Source: Streptomyces phaeofaciens (GTDB taxonomy: Bacteria > Actinomycetota > Actinomycetes > Streptomycetales > Streptomycetaceae). Taken from it: a DNA stretch of 64,000 nt. Positions 28,572 through 36,807 of this stretch are shown one piece after another (within the stretch, counting starts at the first letter, position 1; every line of letters begins with the position of its first letter). Below the pieces are notes generated by a model. The model saw only the letters and a program-made list of their open reading frames with translations, was not told the DNA's origin and searched no databases. Where the stretch lies: assembly GCF_014648915.1 (NCBI RefSeq), contig NZ_BMSA01000007.1, positions 226,901 to 290,900 of the forward strand. Direction: 5' to 3'. The position numbers and the translations under genes were made by a program.

Positions 28572-28654
28572 CTGGTGTTTCGATCGGGAAGGTCGAGAAT
28601 CGCCTTCCGGATCCTGGACGGCTCCCTGCCCCGCGGAGCGACAACCCTTACGCT

Positions 28655-28860
28655 GGCGGGTGCAGCTGGTTCGCCCCGTCCGCCAGGCGGGGTGTCGAAA
28701 GAGGGAACCCGGTGGAAATCCGGGACTGCCCCGCAGCGGTGAGCGGGAACGACCGCCGTCATAGCACTGGGCCCGACGTACAGGGCCTGGGAAGCGACGG
28801 CCAGTAGGTGTCTCGTACGACAGAGACGTGCCCGCGAGTCCGAAGACCTGCCAACTGCCC
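28655..28860 (+). promoter_or_regulatory. metE: Cobalamin riboswitch upstream of metE
   Basis: Contains AAGAGGGAACCCGGTGGAAA, then TCCGGGACTGCCCCGCAGCG, and the B12-box-like CGCGAGTCCGAAGACCTGCC, the conserved order of the cobalamin aptamer. It lies about 175 bases before the metE start. B12 binding would switch off this B12-independent enzyme when the B12-dependent MetH can work. Boundaries approximate. Confidence 0.93.
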
Positions 28861-29034
28861 GCGTGCGGCACTCCGTGCGCGGACATTCCGGTGACCTCGT
28901 GGGCGGGTCGGCGTACATATCGGGCGCAGGACCGCGCTGTGCAGCGCGGGGTCGTTTCCGTCCGGTTCGTCACCCCTTCGCGCTCGCGTCCCGTCGCCGG
29001 GATCTCAGGGATTCATCTCGCGAAGGAGATCTCC

Positions 29035-31353
29035 GTGACAGCGAAGTCCGCAGCCGCGGCAGCACGGGCCACCTTGTACGGCTACCCCCGTCAGGGCCCG
29101 AACCGGGAACTGAAGAAGGCGATCGAGGGCTACTGGAAGGGCCGCGTCACCGCCGACGCCCTCCGGGCCACCGCCGCCGGACTGCGTCGCGCCAACTGGC
29201 GGCAACTGGCCGCGGCCGGCATCGACGAAGTGCCCACCGGCGACTTCTCGTACTACGACCACGTCCTCGACACCACCGTGATGGTCGGCGCGATCCCCGC
29301 CCGCCACCGGGACGCGGTGGCCGCCGACGGCCTCGACGGCTACTTCGCCATGGCGCGCGGCACAAGGGACGTCGCGCCGCTGGAGATGACCAAGTGGTTC
29401 GACACGAACTACCACTACCTCGTCCCGGAGCTCGACCCGGACACCGTCTTCACGGCCGACTCGACGAAGCAGGTCGCCGAGCTGAAGGAGGCCCTGGCGC
29501 TGAGCCTGACCGCCCGGCCCGTCCTGGTCGGGCCGGTCACCTACCTCCTGCTGGCCAAGCCCGCGCCCGGCGTGCCCGTCGACTTCGACCCGCTCACCCT
29601 TCTCGACCGGCTACTGCCCGTGTATGCGGAGATCGTCGCCGACCTGCGCGCGGCCGGCGCCGAATGGGTGCAGCTCGACGAGCCGGCCCTCACCCAGGAC
29701 CGCACCCCCGCCGAGCTGAACGCCGCCGCCCGCGCCTACCGCGACCTCGGCGCTCTCACCGACCGGCCGAAGCTGCTGGTCGCCTCCTACTTCGGCCGGC
29801 TCGGCGACGCGCTCCCCGTCCTGGCCAAGGCCCCGGTCGACGGTCTCGCCCTGGACTTCACCGAGGCCGCCGCCGCCAACCTGGACGCCTTGGCCGCCGT
29901 GGGCGGACTGCCCGGCAAGCGCCTGGTCGCAGGCGTGGTCAACGGCCGCAACATCTGGGTGAACGACCTGGAGAAGTCCCTGTCCACCCTGGGCACCCTG
30001 CTCGGGCTGTCCGACCGGGTCGACGTCGCCGCTTCCTGCTCCCTGCTTCACGTGCCGCTCGACTCGGGCGCGGAGCGGGACATCGAGCCGCAGATCCTGC
30101 GCTGGCTCGCCTTCGCCCGGCAGAAGACCGCCGAGATCGCCACCCTCGCCAAGGGCCTCTCCCAGGGCACGGGCGCGATCACCGGCGAACTCGCCGCCAA
30201 TCGCACCGACCTGGCCTCCCGCGCGAGCTCGCCCGTCACGCACGACCCGGCTGTACGGGCCCGCGCCACCGCCGTCACGGACGCCGACACCCGCCGGTCC
30301 CAGCCGTACACCGGACGCGCGGCGGCGCAGCGCGCCCACCTCGGCCTGCCGCTGCTGCCGACCACCACGATCGGCTCGTTCCCGCAGACCGGCGAACTGC
30401 GCACCGCACGGGCCGACCTGCGGGCGGGCCGCATCGGTACGGCAGGCTACGAGGAGCGCATCAGGGCCGAGATCCAGGAGGTGATCTCCTTCCAGGAGAA
30501 GGCCGGCCTGGACGTCCTCGTGCACGGTGAGGCCGAACGCAACGACATGGTCCAGTACTTCGCCGAACAGCTCACCGGCTATCTGGCCACCCAGCACGGC
30601 TGGGTGCAGTCCTACGGCACCCGGTACGTCCGCCCGCCGATCCTGGCCGGCGACATCTCCCGCCCCGAACCGATGACCGTGCGCTGGACCGCGTACGCCC
30701 AGTCCCTCACCTCACGCCCGGTCAAGGGCATGCTCACCGGTCCGGTCACCATGCTCGCCTGGTCCTTCGTCCGCGACGACCAGCCCCTCGCGGAGACCGC
30801 CCGCCAGGTCGCCCTCGCCCTGCGCGACGAGGTGAACGACCTGGAAGCCTCCGGGACCTCCGTGATCCAGGTCGACGAGCCCGCACTGCGCGAGACCCTC
30901 CCCCTGCGGGTCGCCGATCGCCCGGCCTATCTGGCCTGGGCCACCGAGGCGTTCCGGCTCAGCACGAGCGGCGTACGGGCAGACACCCAGATCCACACGC
31001 ACATGTGCTACGCCGAGTTCGGTGACATCGTCCAGACCATCGACGACCTCGACGCCGACGTCATCAGCCTGGAGGCCGCCCGCTCCCATATGCAGGTCGC
31101 CCGTGAACTCGCCGCCCACGGCTACCCGCGCGAGGCCGGACCGGGCGTGTACGACATCCACTCACCGCGCGTTCCGAGCACGGTGGAGGCGGCCGCCCTG
31201 CTGCGGACCGGGCTGAAGGCCATCCCCGCCGAACGCCTCTGGGTCAACCCCGACTGTGGCCTGAAGACCCGCGGCTGGCCCGAGACCCGCGCCGCCCTGG
31301 AGAACCTGGTCGCCGCCGCCCGCGCGGTCCGTGAGGAACTCTCCGCGTCCTGA
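29035..31353 (+). CDS. metE: Cobalamin-independent methionine synthase
   Basis: A 772-residue enzyme transferring the methyl group of 5-methyltetrahydrofolate-polyglutamate to homocysteine without B12. Two homologous halves are present: the N-terminal half opens ATLYGYPRQGPNRELKKAIE and the C-terminal half opens LPLLPTTTIGSFPQT. Zinc ligands are in IHTHMCYAEF (His, Cys) and VNPDCGLKTRGWPETR (Cys). The GTG at 29035 has AAGGAG seven bases upstream; the longer open frame would run through the riboswitch. Confidence 0.96.
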   Translation: MTAKSAAAAARATLYGYPRQGPNRELKKAIEGYWKGRVTADALRATAAGLRRANWRQLAAAGIDEVPTGDFSYYDHVLDTTVMVGAIPARHRDAVAADGLDGYFAMARGTRDVAPLEMTKWFDTNYHYLVPELDPDTVFTADSTKQVAELKEALALSLTARPVLVGPVTYLLLAKPAPGVPVDFDPLTLLDRLLPVYAEIVADLRAAGAEWVQLDEPALTQDRTPAELNAAARAYRDLGALTDRPKLLVASYFGRLGDALPVLAKAPVDGLALDFTEAAAANLDALAAVGGLPGKRLVAGVVNGRNIWVNDLEKSLSTLGTLLGLSDRVDVAASCSLLHVPLDSGAERDIEPQILRWLAFARQKTAEIATLAKGLSQGTGAITGELAANRTDLASRASSPVTHDPAVRARATAVTDADTRRSQPYTGRAAAQRAHLGLPLLPTTTIGSFPQTGELRTARADLRAGRIGTAGYEERIRAEIQEVISFQEKAGLDVLVHGEAERNDMVQYFAEQLTGYLATQHGWVQSYGTRYVRPPILAGDISRPEPMTVRWTAYAQSLTSRPVKGMLTGPVTMLAWSFVRDDQPLAETARQVALALRDEVNDLEASGTSVIQVDEPALRETLPLRVADRPAYLAWATEAFRLSTSGVRADTQIHTHMCYAEFGDIVQTIDDLDADVISLEAARSHMQVARELAAHGYPREAGPGVYDIHSPRVPSTVEAAALLRTGLKAIPAERLWVNPDCGLKTRGWPETRAALENLVAAARAVREELSAS

Positions 31354-31368
31354 CGGCAGCCCCATCGG

Positions 31369-31400
31369 CCGGGGGAGGAAGCACCGCCGTCCTCCCCCGG
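31369..31400 (+). terminator. Terminator or attenuator between metE and metF
   Basis: Perfect 11-bp arms CCGGGGGAGGA / TCCTCCCCCGG with a 10-base loop in the 75-base gap. It may separate or dampen metF expression relative to metE. Confidence 0.75.
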
Positions 31401-31428
31401 TCCCGGGCATGAGAGAAAGCAGCAGCAC

Positions 31429-32340
31429 ATGGCTCTCGGTATCCCCAGCACAAGGACAGACAGCGCAGTATCCATTCGCGACCTCCTCGCCCGGGGCGGC
31501 CGCTCCTACTCGTTCGAGTTCATGCCGCCACGCAGCGCGGCGGCCGAAGCCGGACTCTGGACCGCGATCCGCCGGCTGGAGGCGCTGTCGCCCACCTTCG
31601 TCTCGGTGACCTACGGCGCCGGCGGTTCGACGAGGGGCCGGACCGTCGGCGTCACGGGGCGGATCGCCCAGGAGACCACACTCACTCCGGTCGCCCACCT
31701 CACCGCGGTCGACCACAGTGTCTCCGAACTGCGCAACATTCTCGGTCACTACGCCGACCAGGGCGTACGTAATGTTCTCGCTCTGCGCGGAGACCCGCCC
31801 GGTGATCCGCTCGGTCCCTGGAGAATGCATCCGCAGGGCGTCCGGTACGCGGCCGAACTGGTCAGCCTGATCAGGGAGTCCGGAAACTTCTGTGTCGGCG
31901 TCGCCGCCTTCCCCGAGATACATCCCCGCTCCCCCGACCGGGACAGCGACATCCGCCACTTCGTCGACAAGTGCCGGGCCGGAGCCGACTACGCCATCAC
32001 GCAGATGTTCTTCGACGTCGAGGACTATCTGCGCTTCCGCGACCGCGTGACAGCCGCTGGATGTGAGACACCGATCATCCCGGAGATCATGCCGGTCACC
32101 ACGATCCGCTCACTGCGCCGCATTCCCACGCTCTCCACCGCCGTCGTCCCCGACCGGCTGGCCGAGCGCATGGTCGCCGTGCAGGACAACCCCGCAGCGG
32201 TCAGGGCGCTCGGGATCGAGCACGCCACCGAGATGTGCCGCCGCCTGATCGCCGAAGAGGCTCCGGGACTGCACTTCATGACCATGAATTTCTCCACAGT
32301 GACGACGGAGATCTACCAGAACCTTGGCCTCAATGGATGA
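31429..32340 (+). CDS. metF: 5,10-methylenetetrahydrofolate reductase
   Basis: A 303-residue flavoprotein reductase that makes 5-methyltetrahydrofolate, the methyl donor for the methionine synthase just upstream. Signatures: SYSFEFMPPRS with the catalytic acidic residue, FVSVTYGAGGSTRGRT, VLALRGDPPGDP, and GADYAITQMFFDVEDYLRF. Length is normal. It overlaps the following dihydropteroate synthase-like gene by eight bases, so the two are probably cotranslated. Confidence 0.94.
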   Translation: MALGIPSTRTDSAVSIRDLLARGGRSYSFEFMPPRSAAAEAGLWTAIRRLEALSPTFVSVTYGAGGSTRGRTVGVTGRIAQETTLTPVAHLTAVDHSVSELRNILGHYADQGVRNVLALRGDPPGDPLGPWRMHPQGVRYAAELVSLIRESGNFCVGVAAFPEIHPRSPDRDSDIRHFVDKCRAGADYAITQMFFDVEDYLRFRDRVTAAGCETPIIPEIMPVTTIRSLRRIPTLSTAVVPDRLAERMVAVQDNPAAVRALGIEHATEMCRRLIAEEAPGLHFMTMNFSTVTTEIYQNLGLNG

Positions 32341-33184
32341 GCACGCGCACCCCTCACCCGTGGGAATCCGGCGCCCTTCGCTGGTCGGGATCGTCAACAT
32401 CACCGCGGACTCGTTCTCCGACGGGAACAGGTTCCTGAGCCCGACCGCCGCGCTGGCTCACGCCCACCGGCTGCATTCGGAGGGAGCCGACGTCATCGAG
32501 CTCGGGCCTGCCGCGAGCAGTCCGGGAGCCGAGAAGGTGACCGCGGCCGAGGAGGTGAGGCGGCTGGCCGACGTCATCGATCAGCTGGTCGCCGACGGCA
32601 TCGCGGTGTCGGTCGATTCGTACCGGCCCGCGACACAGCGGTTCGCCGCCGCGCGGGGCGCCACGTATCTCAACGACATCCAGGGCTTCGACGATCCCGC
32701 CCGGTACGAGGAACTCGCCGACACCGGCTGCCGGCTCGTCGTCATGCACTCCGTACAGCGTCACGGCCCCGCCACCAAGGTGCGGACCGATCCCACGGTG
32801 GTGTGCAGAGGCATCGACGAGTTCCTCGCCGACCGCCTGGCCGCACTGGAGGCGGCCGGCATCGGTCGCGACAGGCTGGTCATCGATCCGGGACTGGGCT
32901 ATTTCCTGGGCAGCAGTCCCGAACCGTCGCTCAGGACCCTGGCCGGTCTCGAACGGTTGAAGGCCCGCTTCGACGTACCGGTGCTCGTCTCCCCTTCACG
33001 GAAGTCCTTCCTGCGGACGCTCACCGGGAGCGACGTCTCCGGGATCGGTCCGGCCACCCTGGCCGCGGAACTGTACGCCGCGCGCAGCGGCGCGGACTAC
33101 ATACGCACGCACGACGTAGCCGCCCTCCGCGACGCCCTCACGGTCTTCGAAGCCCTGGAATCGGCCAAGGAGAGCGGCTGGTGA
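32333..33184 (+). CDS. Dihydropteroate synthase family protein, Sul-like
   Basis: A 283-residue TIM-barrel enzyme of the DHPS family, which joins p-aminobenzoate to the pterin pyrophosphate in folate synthesis. Blocks are GIVNITADSFSDGNRF, IELGPAASSPGAEKV, VSVDSYRPATQRFAAARGA, YLNDIQGFDDPARYEELA, CRLVVMHSVQRHGPATK, DPGLGYFLGSSPEPS and SPSRKSFL. Several (GPAAS, YLNDIQGF, CRLVVMHS-QR-G-AT, GYFL-SPE-S) recall Sul1/Sul2-type sulfonamide-resistant enzymes more than ordinary FolP, which has GGESTRPG at the second block. The ATG at 32333 overlaps metF. A role in folate supply or sulfonamide tolerance is inferred. Confidence 0.85.
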   Translation: MDEHAHPSPVGIRRPSLVGIVNITADSFSDGNRFLSPTAALAHAHRLHSEGADVIELGPAASSPGAEKVTAAEEVRRLADVIDQLVADGIAVSVDSYRPATQRFAAARGATYLNDIQGFDDPARYEELADTGCRLVVMHSVQRHGPATKVRTDPTVVCRGIDEFLADRLAALEAAGIGRDRLVIDPGLGYFLGSSPEPSLRTLAGLERLKARFDVPVLVSPSRKSFLRTLTGSDVSGIGPATLAAELYAARSGADYIRTHDVAALRDALTVFEALESAKESGW

Positions 33185-33297
33185 CCGGACACCGACGGTG
33201 TCGCGCGGGGTAGCCCCGCGCCGGCTCCTGCCCGAGCCCTGGCCGGCCGTGCGCTGAAACCTAGGGCTGGGACGCCAGCTGGACGGACCGGAAGCCA

Positions 33298-33533
33298 GCG
33301 CGGCCCCGGGAGCAGCGGCCGGGAGCGCCTCGCACGAGCGGGCCGGACTGCTGAACCGGTCGGCTGAGCGGCGGGCTGTCCCGCCGGTGGATCAGGACGC
33401 CGGGTCCCGGTGGCGGCGCAGCAGGTCCGCGATCGCGCAGCGCAGGCAGTCGGTGTCCGTGTCCGCCGCCGGGGCTGGGGCGGTGTGGCACAACGCGCCG
33501 CCCGAGCTGTGCTCCCGGCGTGTCCGCTCGCAG
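33298..33533. repeat. Long direct repeat, copy 1 (other copy 61682-61915)
   Basis: About 235 bases nearly identical to 61682-61915 in the same orientation, differing by scattered substitutions and small indels. It covers the 3' half of the small hypothetical gene 33392-33739 and about 90 bases beyond its stop. Confidence 0.9.
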
Positions 33534-33739
33534 CCCTCGGCCGGGACCGCGACCAGGGTCTCCAGCTCATGAAGGAGCTGCTCGGTCCTCTTCACCTGCT
33601 GGCCGAGCACGCGGACGCGGGCACTCTGGCCGCCGATCTGGCGTCGGCTGGCGATCAGCCGCTCGTATTCCTCAAGCGTCAGGGCGACCGCTTCGCGGCC
33701 CCCGAGGGTGATGCGACGCGGCTGAGGCTGTCTGCTCAC
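33392..33739 (-). CDS. Small hypothetical protein with coiled coil and cysteine-rich tail
   Basis: A 115-residue protein that I do not recognise. Residues about 18-60 (ALTLEEYERLIASRRQIG; QVKRTEQLLHELETLV) look like a coiled-coil helix; the C-terminal part has spaced cysteines (GCERTRREHSSGGALCH; DCLRCAIADLLRRHRDP), a possible metal site. The start is GTG at 33739 with GGAG upstream. A truncated copy of the 3' half lies at 61774-61915, so the family has been duplicated. Confidence 0.7.
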   Translation of the reverse strand: MSRQPQPRRITLGGREAVALTLEEYERLIASRRQIGGQSARVRVLGQQVKRTEQLLHELETLVAVPAEGCERTRREHSSGGALCHTAPAPAADTDTDCLRCAIADLLRRHRDPAS

Positions 33740-33836
33740 TCAGGCTCTCCGCTTCTCGCCGCTGTAGGTGCCGGTGCCCGATCGGTCAGGTCGTTGCGGC
33801 ATGTCCATGGTCCGAGTCCTCGATGCCTGGAGAACG

Positions 33837-33872
33837 CGAGAGGGCCCCCGGATGGTTCCGCGGGCCCTCTCG
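33837..33872 (-). terminator. Terminator downstream of cbtA copy 2
   Basis: Perfect 11-bp arms CGAGAGGGCCC / GGGCCCTCTCG around a 14-base loop, 13 bases past the cbtA stop. Confidence 0.8.
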
Positions 33873-33885
33873 TCATGGCGTCATG

Positions 33886-34644
33886 TCACTGCGAAGCGGC
33901 CACCGCCGTACCCGTGGACAAGGTGGCGGGCTTCGGATGGAACAGGCGATCGGCCAGTTCGCCGAAGACCAGTCCGAAGCCGCCCCACAGGGTCACCTGA
34001 ATGGCGAGGGCGGAGAGCCGGAACCGCCACAGCACGGTGGCCGGGAAGTCGTTCGGCACCTCGTTGATGACGGGCAGGAACGCGTACGCCAGGCCGATCG
34101 CGACGGCGAACGCGGCCACCGCCACGACGGTGGCATACCAGGTGCCCAGCTTCGGTGCGAGCCGCTTGCCCAGGATGGTGGCGGCCACCGCGAGGAGGAC
34201 GCTGAGCACCATCATCAGGAAGTACAGCGTGGTCCGCTTGCCGATGGTGTCGCCGTTGCCGACCGCCGGCGGGTTGGCCGGGTACTTCAGGAACGGCACG
34301 ACGTACACGGCGAGCAGCGCGGTCCCCGACAGCAGCAGAGCCGTGGCCCGGGGACTGAAGCGGCCGACGCGGCCGAGCGCGAAGCAGTACGCGAGAGCGG
34401 CGATGCCGCCGAACGCGACCCCGTAGATCAGCACGCCGGTGGCAAGACCGGCAGTGGACTGGAGGCTGCGGGAGACGAGTTCGACCTCGTGCTCGTGCGC
34501 GGCAGCGTGCGACTCCTCGAAGCCGATCGCCTTGTCGACGTACGGTTCACCGAGGAAGTAGGCGACGACCAGGGCGAGCAAGCCGGCCGCGAGGCCGGCG
34601 AGCATGCCCCGCACGAGAAGGTTTCTCACAGTTGCGGAGTTCAT
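33886..34644 (-). CDS. cbtA: CbtA family cobalt transporter subunit, copy 2
   Basis: A 252-residue multi-span protein, the same length as and highly similar to copy 1 at 2473-3231 (shared MNSA-VRNLLVRGMLAGLAAG and PFLKYPANPPAVG). Differences are mostly conservative; the C-terminal tail differs (KPATLSTGTAVAASQ). The ATG at 34644 matches copy 1; a longer frame extends upstream through cbtB in another phase. With cbtB it forms a second complete cobalt-uptake unit. Confidence 0.9.
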   Translation of the reverse strand: MNSATVRNLLVRGMLAGLAAGLLALVVAYFLGEPYVDKAIGFEESHAAAHEHEVELVSRSLQSTAGLATGVLIYGVAFGGIAALAYCFALGRVGRFSPRATALLLSGTALLAVYVVPFLKYPANPPAVGNGDTIGKRTTLYFLMMVLSVLLAVAATILGKRLAPKLGTWYATVVAVAAFAVAIGLAYAFLPVINEVPNDFPATVLWRFRLSALAIQVTLWGGFGLVFGELADRLFHPKPATLSTGTAVAASQ

Positions 34645-34664
34645 GGGTGCTGGTTCCCCTCGGG

Positions 34665-34886
34665 TCAGTGGCAGGGGAAGCCGAGCAGGTGGCGGGCGTC
34701 GTGCACCCACTCGTGGACGTCCTCGCCGGAGACGACCGCGGTGGCGCCCTGCTCGGCGCCGACGAAGTACAGCAGGACCAGCATCAGGATGCCGAAGAAG
34801 ACCGCCCAGGGGGCAATGTCCTTCAGTGGCAGCTTGCCGGGGAGAGCGGGGGTGGTGGCTGTCGGCGGTGCGACATGCTGCGCCAT
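34665..34886 (-). CDS. cbtB: CbtB family cobalt transporter subunit, copy 2
   Basis: A 73-residue single-span protein, nearly identical to copy 1 from IAPWAVFFGILMLVLLYFVG to the histidine-rich end HEWVHDARHLLGFPCH; the N-terminal 25 residues vary. The ATG lies behind an AGAGGAGG-type ribosome binding site, as in copy 1. First gene after the riboswitch. Confidence 0.92.
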   Translation of the reverse strand: MAQHVAPPTATTPALPGKLPLKDIAPWAVFFGILMLVLLYFVGAEQGATAVVSGEDVHEWVHDARHLLGFPCH

Positions 34887-34934
34887 GGCAGGGCCTCCTC
34901 TGGGAGTTCGCGTCCCATCTCGGTGGTGCACAGG

Positions 34935-35065
34935 ACGACGGCCACGGGTCTGACTTACGGTGCGCCCCTTCGAGAGGAGGCGCGCCGTTCACAGTGGCGC
35001 GACCGTGCCGGTTTCTCACCGGCTTCCGTTTCGCCGTCGTCGAATCGTACCGACGCTACCTGTCG
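34935..35065 (-). promoter_or_regulatory. Cobalamin riboswitch upstream of cbtBA copy 2
   Basis: On the minus strand, GGAAGCCGGTGAGAAACCGG, CGCGCCACTGTGAA and AAGTCAGACCCGTGG are the aptamer core and B12 box, almost as in the 3520-3645 copy. It should repress the second cbtBA copy when cobalamin is bound. Boundaries approximate. Confidence 0.9.
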
Positions 35066-35119
35066 GCCGGTGCATGACCAATAGTGCGCCTCCTCGCAGA
35101 GGCCACCCTTACTAAATGT

Positions 35120-35914
35120 TTACCTGTGCCGGAACTCGGGCCGCCGCTTGCTGACGAAGGCGTTCATGCCCTCTTTCTGGTCGGCCGTGGCGAACACCGC
35201 ATGGAACAGGCGGCGTTCGAAGCGGACACCTTCGGCGAGCGTGGTCTCGAAGGCCCGGCCGACCGCCTCCTTCGCCATCATCGCCACCGGCAGTGACATG
35301 CCGGCGACGGTCTCCGCCACCGCGAGTGCCTCGCCGAGCAGGTCGTCGGCGGGGACCACGCGGGAGACGAGCCCGGCGCGCTCGGCCTCGGCCGCGTCCA
35401 TGGTGCGCCCGGTCAGGCACAGCTCCATCGCCTTGGCTTTGCCCACGGCACGGGTCAGTCGCTGGGAACCGCCGATGCCCGGGATCACACCCAGCTTGAT
35501 CTCGGGCTGGCCGAAGACGGCCGTGTCGGCGGCGAGCAGGATGTCGCACAGCATGGCGAGCTCGCAGCCGCCTCCGAGGGCGTATCCGGCGACGGCGGCG
35601 ACGGTCGGGGTGCGTACCTGGGCGAGCCGGTCCCAGGCCGTGAACCAGTCGGCGAGGTACATGTCCATATACCCCTGCGGCTGCATCTCCTTGATGTCGG
35701 CGCCGGCCGCGAACACCCTCGCCGAGCCGGTGATGACGATGCAGCCGCAGTCCGGGTCCCGGTCCAGGGCCTCGGCGGCGGCCACGACCTCCTCCATGAC
35801 CTTCAGGTTCAGCGCGTTGAGGGCCTTCGGCCGGTTGAGGGTGAGCAGGGCCGTGCGCCCTTTGCGTTCGACGAGGATGGTCTCGTAGTCCTGCGCCAGG
35901 TCTGCCGTGGTCAT
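35120..35914 (-). CDS. Enoyl-CoA hydratase
   Basis: A 264-residue crotonase-fold hydratase. ALLTLNRPKALNALNLKVM at the N-terminus, oxyanion-hole segments SARVFAAGADIKEM and YALGGGCELAMLCD with the two catalytic glutamate positions in the usual place (GQPEIKLGVIPGIGGSQRL). In this operon it would hydrate methacrylyl-CoA to 3-hydroxyisobutyryl-CoA in valine breakdown; general beta-oxidation use is also possible. Last gene of the operon, overlapping mmsB by ATGA. Confidence 0.92.
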   Translation of the reverse strand: MTTADLAQDYETILVERKGRTALLTLNRPKALNALNLKVMEEVVAAAEALDRDPDCGCIVITGSARVFAAGADIKEMQPQGYMDMYLADWFTAWDRLAQVRTPTVAAVAGYALGGGCELAMLCDILLAADTAVFGQPEIKLGVIPGIGGSQRLTRAVGKAKAMELCLTGRTMDAAEAERAGLVSRVVPADDLLGEALAVAETVAGMSLPVAMMAKEAVGRAFETTLAEGVRFERRLFHAVFATADQKEGMNAFVSKRRPEFRHR

Positions 35915-36807
35915 GCCTGTTCTCCGCTCTGGTCCCGGATGGTTCGTACGATGCCGGAGAAGTCCTCCGTGGCACCGGCCCGCTCGGCATAGACGGCGAA
36001 CAACTCGGCTGCCTTCAGTCCGAGTTCCGCCTGGACGCCGCCCGCACGAACCGCGTTGGCGGCCAAGCCGAGATCCTTCGCCATCAGGGAGGCGGCGAAG
36101 CCCGGCCGGTAGTCGCGGTTGGCGGGGCTGGCCGGGACGGGTCCGGGGACGGGGCAGTTGACGCTGAGCGCCCAGCACTGCCCGGACGCCGTGGAGGCCA
36201 CGTCGAACAGGGCCTGGTGGGACAGTCCGAGGCTCTCGCCGAGGACGAACGCCTCACTGACGGCGATCATGGAGACGCCGAGGATCATGTTGTTGCAGAT
36301 CTTCGCGGCCTGTCCGGCGCCCGGACCTCCGCAGTGCACGGCCTTCTTGCCCATGGCCTCCAGCAGTGGCAGCGCCTCGGTGAACTCCGTCTCTCCCCCG
36401 CCGGCCATGAAGGTCAGCGTGGCCGCCTCGGCGCCCACGACTCCGCCGGAGACGGGTGCGTCCAGGCTCCTCATCCCGGCGGCCCGGGCGCGTTCGTGTG
36501 CGGTGCGGGCGTCGGCGACGTCGATGGTGGAGCAGTCGACGAAGAGGGTGCCGGGGCGGGCGGCGGCAAGGATGTCGTCGTAGAGGCCGAGGACATGGCG
36601 TCCTGCGGGCAGCATGGTGACGACGACGTCGGCGTCCGCGACGGCCTCGGCAGCGGAGGCGGCCGGTTCGACCCCTGCTCCTGCGGCCGCGTCGAGGGCA
36701 GCGGGCACGAGGTCGTGGCCTTGGACCCGCCGGCCGGCCTTGACGAGACTGGCGGCCATGGGGCTGCCCATGTGTCCCAGTCCGATGAACGCGACGGTCC
36801 CGCTCAC
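35911..36807 (-). CDS. mmsB: 3-hydroxyisobutyrate dehydrogenase
   Basis: A 298-residue NAD-dependent beta-hydroxyacid dehydrogenase. VAFIGLGHMGSPMAASLVKA is the N-terminal Rossmann/substrate motif, SLDAPVSGGVVGAEAATLTF the second signature, and GPGAGQAAKICNNMILGV carries the catalytic lysine. It oxidises 3-hydroxyisobutyrate to methylmalonate semialdehyde, the substrate of MmsA. Coupled by ATGA overlaps to both neighbours. Confidence 0.93.
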   Translation of the reverse strand: MSGTVAFIGLGHMGSPMAASLVKAGRRVQGHDLVPAALDAAAGAGVEPAASAAEAVADADVVVTMLPAGRHVLGLYDDILAAARPGTLFVDCSTIDVADARTAHERARAAGMRSLDAPVSGGVVGAEAATLTFMAGGGETEFTEALPLLEAMGKKAVHCGGPGAGQAAKICNNMILGVSMIAVSEAFVLGESLGLSHQALFDVASTASGQCWALSVNCPVPGPVPASPANRDYRPGFAASLMAKDLGLAANAVRAGGVQAELGLKAAELFAVYAERAGATEDFSGIVRTIRDQSGEQA

